Shown here: positions 1-6,497 of the stretch, one piece after another | How positions within the stretch are numbered: position 1 is the first letter of the stretch | Layout: each line of letters begins with the position of its first letter | Assembly (NCBI GenBank): GCA_964614415.1 | Contig: CAZTLE010000207.1 | Coordinates: forward strand, 1 to 6,910 | From: CAZTLE01 sp964614415 | Lineage (GTDB): Bacteria > Bacteroidota > Bacteroidia > Flavobacteriales > Flavobacteriaceae | DNA length: 6,910 bases | Reading direction: 5' to 3' | Made by a program: the position numbers and the translations under genes | The notes under the pieces: generated by a model | The model's database searches: none | Told to the model about the DNA's origin: nothing | Seen by the model: only the letters and a program-made list of their open reading frames with translations

Positions 1-1404
1 CTAAACTTCATGCGTGACCTGGAGACCGAATGTATGTATTTGGGTGTACCCGTGAAAACCCGGCACAATGAGGTAGCTCCCAATCAGTTTGAGCTGGCTC
101 CTATTTTTGAGGAGGCTAACCTTGCCGTAGACCACAACTCCTTGCTTATGGATGTTATGGATAAGGTTGCAGACCGCCATAACTTCAAAGTACTATTCCA
201 CGAAAAGCCGTTTGCGAAGATCAACGGAAGTGGAAAACACAATAACTGGTCTTTAGCTACCAACACGGGAGTAAACCTGCTAAGTCCCGGTAGTACTCCG
301 ATGAAGAACCTTCAGTTCCTTACCTTCTTTGTGAACACGATCAAAGCGGTAAACGAATACGAAGAATTGATCCGTGCGGCGATCGCCAGTGCGAGTAACG
401 ACCACCGATTAGGTGCGAACGAAGCCCCTCCGGCTATTATTTCCGTATTTATCGGTTCGCAGCTTACAGCTGTACTTGATGAACTGGAAAAGGTAACCAA
501 CGGAAAGCTTTCTCCACAGGAAAAAACAGAATTGAAACTGAACGTCGTAGGTAAGATCCCTGAGATCCTGTTGGACAATACCGATCGTAACCGTACGTCT
601 CCTTTTGCGTTTACCGGTAACAAGTTCGAGCTACGAGCAGTGGGATCCATGGCAAACTGTGCGAACCCTATGACAGTATTGAATGCTATTGTTGCCAAGC
701 AACTGATGGAATTCAAGAAAGAGGTCGATGCACTTATCGATTCCAAGAAAATGAAGAAGGACGATGCCATTTTCAATGTGCTTCGTGAGTACATCAAGGA
801 CTCCAAACGCATTCGTTTCGAAGGAGACGGTTATGGTGATGCCTGGGAGAAGGAAGCAAAGAAACGTGGCCTCAGCAACAACAAAACCACTCCGGAGGCC
901 TTAACGGCCAAGATTTCCAATAAGACCATTGATCTTTACGAAGAGCTTGGAATTATGAGCAAGGTAGAGATCGAGGCTCGCCATGAGATCCAGGTAGAGG
1001 AATATGCCATGCGTATTCAGATCGAAGGACGTGTATTGGGTGATATTGCAAGAAACCACGTGATCCCTACGGCTATCCGATACCAGAATATCCTGATCGA
1101 GAATGTTCAGGGATTGAAGGACATTTACGGAGATAGCTTTAAGAAAATTGCTAAAGAGCAGATGGAGCTTATTGAGCAGATCTCCGAGCACATTGCGAAG
1201 ATCAACAAGGGAATTACCGATATGATCAATGAGCGCAAAAAGGCGAACAAGATCGAGGAAGCCGAAAAAAGGGCATTTGCTTACTGTGATAACGTAAAGC
1301 CTTACTTTGAGGAAATACGTTACCACTGTGATAAACTTGAATTGTTGGTAGATGACGAACTCTGGCCGTTAACCAAGTACAGAGAACTTCTATTTACTCG
1401 ATAG
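1..1404 (+). CDS. glnN: Type III glutamine synthetase (GSIII), C-terminal part; 5' end outside the window
   Basis: The enzyme condenses ammonia and glutamate to glutamine using ATP in the cytoplasm, the entry point of nitrogen assimilation. The frame is open from base 1 (Leu-Asn-Phe before the first Met at base 10), so the gene is cut by the window edge and that Met is internal. The visible 467 residues compare with roughly 730 in the GSIII family, so about the first third is missing. Seen, counting from base 1: RHNEVAPNQFE (21-31), the nucleotide/substrate motif NGSGKHNNWS (75-84), RLGANEAPPA (136-145), and DRNRTSPFAFTGNKFELRAVGS-type active-site sequence (about 195-216). The long helical C-terminal extension typical of GSIII follows, ending in WPLTKYRELLFTR, which looks like an intact terminus. 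Type III enzymes are the large form found in Bacteroidota and some cyanobacteria and are distinct from GlnA type I. The stop is TAG, followed directly by a strong terminator, so this is the last gene of its transcript. Confidence 0.95.
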   Translation, partial: LNFMRDLETECMYLGVPVKTRHNEVAPNQFELAPIFEEANLAVDHNSLLMDVMDKVADRHNFKVLFHEKPFAKINGSGKHNNWSLATNTGVNLLSPGSTPMKNLQFLTFFVNTIKAVNEYEELIRAAIASASNDHRLGANEAPPAIISVFIGSQLTAVLDELEKVTNGKLSPQEKTELKLNVVGKIPEILLDNTDRNRTSPFAFTGNKFELRAVGSMANCANPMTVLNAIVAKQLMEFKKEVDALIDSKKMKKDDAIFNVLREYIKDSKRIRFEGDGYGDAWEKEAKKRGLSNNKTTPEALTAKISNKTIDLYEELGIMSKVEIEARHEIQVEEYAMRIQIEGRVLGDIARNHVIPTAIRYQNILIENVQGLKDIYGDSFKKIAKEQMELIEQISEHIAKINKGITDMINERKKANKIEEAEKRAFAYCDNVKPYFEEIRYHCDKLELLVDDELWPLTKYRELLFTR

Positions 1405-1421
1405 TACGCGAATAGTTGACC

Positions 1422-1464
1422 AAAACCTCATAGTCCTTTCCGGGGCTGTGAGGTTTTATTTTTT
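1422..1464 (+). terminator. Rho-independent terminator of glnN
   Basis: The arms AAAACCTCA (1422-1430) and TGAGGTTTT (1449-1457) pair perfectly over 9 bp. Inside them AGTCC (1432-1436) can pair with GGGCT (1443-1447), including one G-U pair, extending the stem. The 3' arm runs into ATTTTTT (1458-1464). It lies 18 bases after the glnN stop. The outer arms could also work in reverse (A-rich 5' side), but there is no minus-strand gene here to need that. Confidence 0.88.
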
Positions 1465-1471
1465 ACCTTTG
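1464..1471 (+). promoter_or_regulatory. Bacteroidota-type -7 box before purM
   Basis: TACCTTTG matches the TAnnTTTG -7 consensus used by the primary sigma factor of Bacteroidota. Its first base is the last T of the glnN terminator tail. No TTG/TTTG -33 element is found at the usual spacing of about 19 bases upstream, so support comes from the -7 box and position only. The box ends 5 bases before the purM ATG, which would put the transcript start at or next to the start codon. Confidence 0.55.
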
Positions 1472-1476
1472 CTCCC

Positions 1477-2661
1477 ATGAGTCAGGAAGTATCCAAACGC
1501 TATGCACAACGCGGAGTTTCGGCCTCCAAGGAAGATGTCCACAACGCTATTAAAAATGTGGATAAAGGGCTATTCCCGAAGGCCTTCTGCAAAATCATTC
1601 CCGATTATCTTACCAATGATGAGGCTTATTGTCTCATTATGCATGCCGATGGTGCCGGGACTAAGTCCTCACTGGCGTACATGTACTGGAAAGAAACCGG
1701 AGATCTTTCGGTTTGGAAAGGTATTGCCCAGGATGCCCTTATTATGAATATTGACGATCTGCTCTGTGTAGGCGCGGTGGATGATATCTTGCTGTCTTCT
1801 ACGATTGGTCGTAATAAGAATCTGATCCCCGGAGAAGTGATCTCGGCCATTATCAATGGTACGGAAGAACTTATTGCCGATCTGAAGAAGTTTGGAGTGA
1901 CCATACATGCCACAGGGGGAGAGACGGCCGATGTCGGAGATCTGGTGCGCACGATCATTGTAGATTCCACTGTAACGGCCCGTATGAGGCGCGATCAGGT
2001 AATCGACAATGCAAATATCAGACCCGGAGATGTCATCGTTGGCCTTGCGTCCTTCGGACAGGCAACCTACGAAACCGAATACAACGGGGGGATGGGCAGC
2101 AACGGACTCACATCAGCGAGGCACGATGTGTTTCACAATTATCTCGCCTCAGAATATCCCGAAAGTTATGATCACGCCGTTCCGGAAGATCTTGTTTATT
2201 CGGGATCCAAGAAACTTACCGATCCCGTTTCAGGAAGTCCGCTGAATGCCGGTAAGCTGGTATTGTCACCTACAAGAACCTATGCGCCCGTGATTAAGGA
2301 AATACTTGCCAGGCACACCACTGGTGATATTCATGGAATGGTACATTGCAGCGGGGGAGCTCAAACCAAGATCTTACATTTTGTGGACGATCTGCACATA
2401 GTCAAGGACAATCTGTTCGATACTCCTCCTTTGTTTTCACTTATCCAGCAGGAGAGTGGCACCGATTGGAAAGAAATGTATCAGGTGTTTAATATGGGAC
2501 ATCGCATGGAACTTTATGTACCCGAAGCGGTGGCACCTTCCATAATTTCCATTTCTAAAAGTTTCAATGTAGACGCCCAAATTGTGGGAAGAGTTGAAGC
2601 TTCCGAAGAAGGAAAGAAACTAACGATTTCAGGAAATCACGGCACTTTCCACTACACTTAG
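1477..2661 (+). CDS. purM: Phosphoribosylformylglycinamidine cyclo-ligase (AIR synthase), Bacteroidota type
   Basis: PurM closes the imidazole ring of FGAM with ATP to give aminoimidazole ribotide (AIR), the fifth step of purine synthesis, in the cytoplasm. Seen in the 394-residue product: RYAQRGVSASKEDVHNAI near the start, HADGAGTKSSLA (56-67; the family's DGxGTK ATP-site loop), KGIAQDALIMNIDDLLCVGA (81-100), TGGETADVGDLVRT (147-159), and ETEYNGGMGSNGLTSARHD (199-217) where classical PurM has a shorter PHSNGYS-like loop. HCSGGAQTK follows in the C-terminal domain. At 394 residues it is longer than the usual 345 or so of enterobacterial PurM; this long form is what I recall from flavobacteria and Bacteroides. 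The ATG at 1477 is the only sensible start, as the next in-frame Met is residue 55, past conserved N-terminal sequence. There is no Shine-Dalgarno sequence; the gene follows the glnN terminator and probably has its own promoter. Family membership is firm; equivalence to canonical PurM activity is inferred. Confidence 0.9.
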   Translation: MSQEVSKRYAQRGVSASKEDVHNAIKNVDKGLFPKAFCKIIPDYLTNDEAYCLIMHADGAGTKSSLAYMYWKETGDLSVWKGIAQDALIMNIDDLLCVGAVDDILLSSTIGRNKNLIPGEVISAIINGTEELIADLKKFGVTIHATGGETADVGDLVRTIIVDSTVTARMRRDQVIDNANIRPGDVIVGLASFGQATYETEYNGGMGSNGLTSARHDVFHNYLASEYPESYDHAVPEDLVYSGSKKLTDPVSGSPLNAGKLVLSPTRTYAPVIKEILARHTTGDIHGMVHCSGGAQTKILHFVDDLHIVKDNLFDTPPLFSLIQQESGTDWKEMYQVFNMGHRMELYVPEAVAPSIISISKSFNVDAQIVGRVEASEEGKKLTISGNHGTFHYT

Positions 2662-2689
2662 CCGGTAATTAAGACACTCTCTGCTTGAT

Positions 2690-2719
2690 TTTTATCGATA
2701 AAATGAGTCATTTTATCGA
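2690..2719. repeat. Palindrome cluster: three TTTTATCGA copies
   Basis: The 9-mer TTTTATCGA occurs forward at 2690-2698, inverted at 2695-2703 (overlapping, giving the perfect 14-bp palindrome TTTTATCGATAAAA at 2690-2703), and forward again at 2711-2719. The second and third copies form a larger perfect inverted repeat, with arms TCGATAAAATGA (2695-2706) and TCATTTTATCGA (2708-2719) around a single G. As RNA it would give an 11-bp AU-rich hairpin with a 3-nt loop; T-rich sequence follows only about 10 bases later (2730-2736). It lies 28 bases after the purM stop and 136 bases before the next ATG, so it may be a weak purM terminator or an operator for the downstream gene. The symmetry is certain and the function is not. 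Confidence 0.6.
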
Positions 2720-2736
2720 AATAATGTAATTTTTTT

Positions 2737-2758
2737 GGAATTTAGGTAAGAAAATTCC
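2737..2758. repeat. Small inverted repeat GGAATTT / AAATTCC
   Basis: GGAATTT (2737-2743) and AAATTCC (2752-2758) form 7-bp arms around an 8-base spacer, just after the T-run at 2730-2736. The stem is AT-rich and weak. It could be part of a regulatory site with the palindrome upstream or be chance in AT-rich DNA. No clear TAnnTTTG box is visible between here and the ATG at 2855. Confidence 0.3.
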
Positions 2759-2854
2759 TCCAATCTTAACGCTTCACTGAATTTTTTATACGAAATTGGC
2801 GTCGAGCGGATCGATCTCATTCGGTCGCACGTGTTTGCTTTCGTTCGAAAAGCT

Positions 2855-3580
2855 ATGCCTGGAAAATTCGGAATTAAATACCAGTGGTTTGTCATACTAA
2901 CGGGAGTCCTGTTGTTTGCTGTTAGCTCCTGGTTCTTCGACACTCAAGACATCGTTGTCTATCGATCCATTCGAATTGGGATCATTTTGTTTTTTCTGGT
3001 GCTGGTCCTGGTTTTTCACGGATTCAGGACACATCCTATCATGATCTTCTTCCTGTTCCTTCTGGCGGGCTCCAGTATTCTTGCTCTTAACTGGGAGCAG
3101 GACGAGTTTGCAATTGGTTCTTTGGCGCTTAGCACTGTTGCCTATGGTGGAGTTGTCTATGGATTGATCAGGTTGCTTTCGTTTAAATACATGAGTTCTT
3201 TTTTCGGCATCTCACTGTTGGTGGTAGCCGTCATCATGCTGGCGCTGATGTATTTCTTTTTAACCATGATCCGGGAAACGGGAGTATCGGGGATTCTACA
3301 TATTGCCCTTTGGGTCACCGGAATCACCTTGTTCGCCATGTGCGTATTGTCTTTCGTGTACAATCATGAGTTGAATACACGCGCAACCCTCATTTTTCTC
3401 TTGTTTTCCTTGTCGTTGTTGTTCAGTGAAGTTTTTAGGGCTGTAGGACATTACGAACTGGCCTATGGCGACATTCCGTACTATTTGCGACGTGCACTTT
3501 TCATTGTAAGCATGTACTTTCTGTACAGCTATTCCTTTATGGAGAAAAATGACGACGCTCCTATGGTAAGGTTCCGATAA
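2855..3580 (+). CDS. Unrecognised integral membrane protein, about eight transmembrane segments
   Basis: I do not recognise this gene with certainty. The 241-residue product is almost entirely membrane-embedded. Hydrophobic segments lie at about residues 9-28, 39-57, 60-79, 86-106, 115-137, 147-168, 176-197 and 211-229, with short loops and a charged tail (MEKNDDAPMVRFR). No signal peptide separate from segment 1 is seen. The seventh segment, with SLSLLFSEVFRAVGHYE (184-200), and the count of eight helices in a short protein resemble the YhhN/TMEM86 (lysoplasmalogenase-like) fold, where this region carries a conserved acidic residue. That is only a structural resemblance. I chose ATG 2855 over an in-frame GTG at 2831, which would add VFAFVRKA without an obvious ribosome site. 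It stands alone between purM and prfA on the same strand, with gaps of 193 and 105 bases, so it is probably its own transcription unit. Confidence 0.8.
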   Translation: MPGKFGIKYQWFVILTGVLLFAVSSWFFDTQDIVVYRSIRIGIILFFLVLVLVFHGFRTHPIMIFFLFLLAGSSILALNWEQDEFAIGSLALSTVAYGGVVYGLIRLLSFKYMSSFFGISLLVVAVIMLALMYFFLTMIRETGVSGILHIALWVTGITLFAMCVLSFVYNHELNTRATLIFLLFSLSLLFSEVFRAVGHYELAYGDIPYYLRRALFIVSMYFLYSYSFMEKNDDAPMVRFR

Positions 3581-3605
3581 TCCGTAAACTGCGCTCTTGC
3601 CGACG

Positions 3606-3619
3606 ATTTCTTCGGAAAT
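3606..3619. other. Small UUCG-type hairpin between the membrane gene and prfA
   Basis: ATTTC and GAAAT form a 5-bp stem around TTCG, with a C-G closing pair: the exceptionally stable UUCG tetraloop arrangement. There is no T-run directly after it, so it is not a classical terminator. It lies 25 bases after the stop at 3580 and 20 bases before the prfA -7 box, and could stabilise the 3' end of the upstream transcript. Confidence 0.35.
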
Positions 3620-3638
3620 AATTTCAAGTAAAATATTG

Positions 3639-3646
3639 TAAATTTG
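3639..3646 (+). promoter_or_regulatory. Bacteroidota-type -7 box for prfA
   Basis: TAAATTTG is an exact TAnnTTTG match, followed by CACC. The expected transcript start, a few bases downstream, gives a leader of roughly 30-35 bases before the ATG at 3686. No TTG-type -33 element is present 17-23 bases upstream (the sequence there is TCGGAAATAA). A GGAGG at 3664-3668 lies 17 bases before the ATG, too far for an ordinary Shine-Dalgarno interaction. Confidence 0.7.
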
Positions 3647-3685
3647 CACCGGCCTTTTCGAACGGAGGCAACCCTAACAAACAAT

Positions 3686-4762
3686 ATGCTTGAAAAACTT
3701 CAAATAGTAAAACAACGGTTTGATGAGGTGAGTGACCTAATCATTCAGCCCGATGTGATCAGTGATCAGAAACGATATATTCAATTGAACAAAGAATATA
3801 AGGATCTGAGGGTACTGATGGACAAGCGGGATGAGTACATTATGCTAAGCGGTCACATTGAAGAAGCGGAAGAAATTATAGCCGATGGCAGTGATGATGA
3901 AATGGTCGAAATGGCCAAAATGCAATTGGATGAGGCCAAAGAAAGGCTACCGGTTCTGGAGGAAGAGATCAAGTTTCTATTGATTCCCAAAGATCCTGAA
4001 GACTCCAAGAACGCTGTTATGGAGATTCGTGCCGGTACCGGAGGAGATGAAGCGAGTATCTTCGCGGGAGACCTGTTCCGAATGTATACCAAATACTGTG
4101 AAGGAAAAGGTTGGTCTACCAGTGTGGTTGATCTCAATGAGGGTACAAGTGGCGGTTTTAAGGAGATCATTTTTGAAATATCGGGTGAGGACGTTTACGG
4201 AACGCTCAAATTTGAAGCTGGAGTACACCGTGTACAACGGGTTCCTCAAACCGAAACTCAGGGACGTGTGCATACCAGCGCAGCCACGGTCATTGTCCTT
4301 CCCGAAGCCGAAGAGTTCGATGTAGAACTCGACATGCAGGATGTGCGTATTGAGCGTACCACCTCCACAGGGCCTGGTGGCCAGTCGGTAAACACGACCT
4401 ATTCTGCCATCAAGCTACACCATGAACCGACAGGGATTATTGTAAGTTGTCAGGATCAGAAATCACAACACAAAAACCTTGAGAAAGCATTAAAGGTACT
4501 ACGCTCTCGATTGTACGAGAATGAACTGGCGAAGAAGCAAGCTGCCGACTCGGAAAAACGTAAGAGCATGGTCTCTTCAGGGGATAGGAGTGCGAAGATC
4601 CGCACCTATAATTACCCTCAGGGCCGGGTGACCGACCATCGAATTGGGCTCACACTATACGATCTTCAAAATGTAGTGAACGGAGACATTCAAAAACTGA
4701 TCGATGAATTGATGTTGGCCGAAAACACCGAGAAACTGAAAGAAGCCGGGGAAACTTTTTAG
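3686..4762 (+). CDS. prfA: Peptide chain release factor 1
   Basis: RF1 recognises UAA and UAG in the ribosomal A site and triggers release of the finished peptide. The product is 358 residues, the normal length. It begins MLEKLQIVKQRFDEVSDLI with the helical N-terminal domain. The central EIRAGTGGDEASIFAGDLFRMY block follows, then the stop-codon tripeptide region RVPQTETQGRVHTSAATV, with Pro187-Gln188-Thr189 at the PxT position. GPGGQSVNTT has the catalytic GGQ at residues 231-233; its Gln is the usual PrmC methylation site. The C-terminal CQDQKSQHKN, SGDRSAKIRTYNYPQGRVTDHRIGLTLYDL is diagnostic of class I factors. The PxT tripeptide and overall fit to RF1 rule out RF2 (SPF motif, programmed frameshift). 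ATG 3686 is the start; an in-frame TTG at 3644 lies inside the -7 box and cannot be translated from that promoter. The gene has its own promoter. No terminator is visible after the stop. Confidence 0.97.
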   Translation: MLEKLQIVKQRFDEVSDLIIQPDVISDQKRYIQLNKEYKDLRVLMDKRDEYIMLSGHIEEAEEIIADGSDDEMVEMAKMQLDEAKERLPVLEEEIKFLLIPKDPEDSKNAVMEIRAGTGGDEASIFAGDLFRMYTKYCEGKGWSTSVVDLNEGTSGGFKEIIFEISGEDVYGTLKFEAGVHRVQRVPQTETQGRVHTSAATVIVLPEAEEFDVELDMQDVRIERTTSTGPGGQSVNTTYSAIKLHHEPTGIIVSCQDQKSQHKNLEKALKVLRSRLYENELAKKQAADSEKRKSMVSSGDRSAKIRTYNYPQGRVTDHRIGLTLYDLQNVVNGDIQKLIDELMLAENTEKLKEAGETF

Positions 4763-4877
4763 TTGTAAGGTTAAATTGTTAAAGGTTGAATGACTGATGA
4801 GGTGAGGAGGAAATCTGAGAGAGTCGCTGATATGTAAGACCAATGTGTTTTAATTAAAATCGAAAATTTGAATCCCA
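4763..4877. other. prfA-pyrF intergenic region, AT-rich, no gene seen
   Basis: No coding frame or RNA gene is supported. The stretch starts with a duplicated GGTTAAATT / GTTAAAGGTT block (about 4769-4787), then a purine-rich tract (GAGGTGAGGAGGAAAT, about 4799-4814), then a 12-bp AT palindrome TTTTAATTAAAA (4848-4859). AAAATTTG at 4863-4870 is one base off the TAnnTTTG box and is the best, but weak, candidate promoter for pyrF, about 48 bases before its ATG. Confidence 0.45.
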
Positions 4878-4919
4878 GAACTCAACATTTAAAACTCAAA
4901 GCTTAGAATCCAATACCCA
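4878..4919. repeat. Three degenerate 14-nt tandem units before pyrF
   Basis: GAACTCAACATTTA (4878-4891), AAACTCAAAGCTTA (4892-4905) and GAATCCAATACCCA (4906-4919) line up with a 14-base period. The first two share AACTCAA and the ending TA; the third is more eroded and runs into the A of the pyrF start codon. A related block, AAAATTTGAATCCCA, precedes them at 4863-4877. Similar units occur at the right end of the window (6828-6904). Confidence 0.45.
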
Positions 4920-5737
4920 TGACCAAGGACCAATTAACAGAACAGATCCGAAAAAAGAACTCTTTCCTCTGTATTGGACTTGATGTCGATCTCAATAAAG
5001 TTCCCATGCACATTCTGCATGAGGAAGATCCTATTTTTGCGTTCAACAAAGCCATTATTGACGCCACACATCATCTGGCGGTAGCTTATAAACCGAATAC
5101 AGCCTTTTATGAAGCCTACGGAGTAAAAGGTTGGAAGTCCTTCGAAAAGACCATTGATTATCTCAACCGGAACCATCCCGATATTTTTACAATTGCCGAT
5201 GCCAAACGGGGTGATATAGGAAACACCTCGTCCATGTATGCCAGGGCTTTCTTTGAAGACCTGAAATGTGATTCGGTGACAGTGGCACCTTATATGGGAA
5301 AGGATTCGGTAGAACCCTTCCTGGCTTTCGAAGGCAAGCACACAATCTTACTGGCCCTCACATCCAACAAGGGTGCTTTCGATTTTCAAACCCGTGATTC
5401 GGAAGGCGAAGAGCTGTACAAACGGGTGTTACGCACTTCGCTTAGCTGGGAAAACAGTGAGAACCTCATGTATGTTGTGGGCGCCACTAAAGCCGAGTTT
5501 CTGGCGGATATTCGCGAGATAATTCCCAATGCATTCCTCCTTGTACCAGGTGTAGGTGCTCAGGGTGGAAGTCTGACCGAAGTATGTAAATATGGAATGA
5601 CAGACGACATTGGACTCCTGATAAATTCTTCCCGCGGGATTATTTACGCATCCGATAAGGAAGATTTTGCTGAAGCAGCGGCTGAAGAGGCTGGGAAACT
5701 TCAGCGGGAAATGCAAGCTATCCTCAATGCAGGTTAA
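4919..5737 (+). CDS. pyrF: Orotidine 5'-phosphate decarboxylase, type 2
   Basis: PyrF removes CO2 from OMP to make UMP, the last step of de novo pyrimidine synthesis, in the cytoplasm without a cofactor. The 272 residues fit the longer type 2 subfamily; classical PyrF is about 230-240. Seen along the TIM barrel: CIGLDVD (18-24), AYKPNTAFYE with Lys58, the catalytic signature DAKRGDIGNTS (94-104; Lys96 is the expected proton donor and Asp99 its partner), VAPYMGKDSVEPF (122-134), TSNKGAFDFQ (148-157), the phosphate-binding VPGVGAQGG (209-217) and SSRGI (237-241). All key residues are present. ATG 4919 matches the usual N-terminus; there is no Shine-Dalgarno sequence, since the bases before it belong to a degenerate repeat. 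It lies 156 bases after prfA and overlaps the next gene by 11 bases, so the two downstream genes are probably on one mRNA. Confidence 0.96.
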   Translation: MTKDQLTEQIRKKNSFLCIGLDVDLNKVPMHILHEEDPIFAFNKAIIDATHHLAVAYKPNTAFYEAYGVKGWKSFEKTIDYLNRNHPDIFTIADAKRGDIGNTSSMYARAFFEDLKCDSVTVAPYMGKDSVEPFLAFEGKHTILLALTSNKGAFDFQTRDSEGEELYKRVLRTSLSWENSENLMYVVGATKAEFLADIREIIPNAFLLVPGVGAQGGSLTEVCKYGMTDDIGLLINSSRGIIYASDKEDFAEAAAEEAGKLQREMQAILNAG

Positions 5738-6497
5738 AGATCAGCTAGACCGGACTCTTCACTTTTCCAATCCACCAAAGCGCATAGTTTCTCTGGTGCC
5801 TTCTCAAACCGAATTATTGGTTGATCTGGGCCTCAGAGAACAGTTGGTTGGCATTACTAAGTTCTGCGTACACCCGAAAACCTTGCGAAAGGAGATTACC
5901 GTCGTAGGCGGTACCAAACAGGTGAAGTCCGAAAAAATTCGGGCGCTTGCCCCCGATATAATCATCTGTAACAAAGAAGAGAATACAAAGGAAATGGTCG
6001 GGGAACTGTCCCGCGTTGCCCCCATATGGGTAAGTGACATCTCCAACCTTGAGGAAAATTTTGAGATGATTCAGACGCTGGGAGATCTTTTTATGGTTTC
6101 TGAAAAGGCGTCGGAGATTATCACGGAAATTCGAAAGGAAGCTGGGGAGTTCGAATTGACAATGCAGAAAGTTCCTGTTCGTAAGACGGCATATCTCATT
6201 TGGAAAAACCCTTATATGGCAGCAGGGCGAAATACTTTTATCGATCACCTGATGCGATGCAATCGTTTTAAGAATATAATGGAAGAAGAGTCTCGCTATC
6301 CGGAAGTAAGCATGAAGGACCTGAAAGAAGCAGACCTTGTTTTGCTATCATCAGAACCTTTTCCTTTCAAGGAGAAGGACATGGTCGAGCTGTCAGAAAA
6401 AACAGGAAAGGAAGTACGGCTTGTGGATGGTGAATACTTTAGCTGGTACGGATCACGACTACTTCAGGCATTTCAGTATTTCAGAACATTGCATTAG
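5727..6497 (+). CDS. BtuF-like helical-backbone metal/corrinoid receptor protein, no signal peptide
   Basis: The 256-residue product belongs to the ABC-transporter periplasmic-binding superfamily 2 (PF01497-type; cobalamin, haem and siderophore receptors). Seen: PPKRIVSLVPSQTELLVDLGL (16-36), aligning by eye with BtuF's RVITLSPANTELAFAAGI; FCVHP (46-50) at the BtuF YSDYP position; VGGTKQVKSEKIRALAPDIIICNKEEN (60-86); a long middle helix with charged residues (about 105-147); RYPEVSMKDLKEADLVLLSSEPFPF (190-214); and GEYFSWYGSRLLQAF (235-249) at the ligand-gate region of BtuF. Unlike true periplasmic receptors it starts only about 18 residues before the first strand, with no hydrophobic leader or lipobox Cys. 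ATG 5727 is chosen because it overlaps the pyrF stop by 11 bases, typical of translational coupling; extending to an upstream TTG at 5667 adds basic residues but no signal peptide. The ligand is unknown; a vitamin B12-type or metal-chelate ligand is plausible. No transporter genes adjoin it. Confidence 0.82.
   Translation: MQVKDQLDRTLHFSNPPKRIVSLVPSQTELLVDLGLREQLVGITKFCVHPKTLRKEITVVGGTKQVKSEKIRALAPDIIICNKEENTKEMVGELSRVAPIWVSDISNLEENFEMIQTLGDLFMVSEKASEIITEIRKEAGEFELTMQKVPVRKTAYLIWKNPYMAAGRNTFIDHLMRCNRFKNIMEEESRYPEVSMKDLKEADLVLLSSEPFPFKEKDMVELSEKTGKEVRLVDGEYFSWYGSRLLQAFQYFRTLH

Noticed and set aside
312..812. Minus-strand open frame of 166 codons opposite glnN
   Set aside because: It is the antisense shadow of a strongly conserved glutamine synthetase region, with Ser/Ile-rich nonsense composition and no start signals.
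901..1326. Minus-strand open frame of 141 codons opposite the glnN C-terminus
   Set aside because: The plus-strand protein is clearly real here, and the antisense product has no recognisable motif or promoter.
1626..1970. Minus-strand open frames opposite purM
   Set aside because: They overlap the conserved DGAGTK to GGETA region of PurM and look like codon-bias shadows.
2831..2854. GTG start eight codons before the chosen ATG of the membrane protein
   Set aside because: It adds a short basic stretch without a ribosome site. ATG 2855 leaves a typical short N-terminus before the first helix. It cannot be excluded.
3664..3668. GGAGG as the prfA ribosome site
   Set aside because: It is 17 bases from the ATG, well beyond functional spacing, and flavobacteria rely little on such sites.
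3644..3685. In-frame TTG start that would lengthen RF1 by 14 residues
   Set aside because: The TTG is part of the TAAATTTG promoter box, the added residues are not RF1-like, and ATG 3686 gives the usual MLEKL start and length.
4029..4325. Second plus-strand frame of 98 codons inside prfA
   Set aside because: It is out of frame with the well-conserved RF1 core, and the product resembles no family I know.
4848..4859. TTTTAATTAAAA as a terminator for prfA
   Set aside because: It is pure A/T with no stable stem or loop and lies about 85 bases after the stop.
5667..5726. Upstream TTG start for the receptor-like gene, inside pyrF
   Set aside because: It would overlap pyrF by 71 bases and adds residues dictated by the pyrF coding sequence. 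No signal peptide is gained.
5814..6248. Minus-strand open frame of 144 codons opposite the receptor-like gene
   Set aside because: The plus strand encodes the recognisable BtuF-like core here; the antisense product has no motif.
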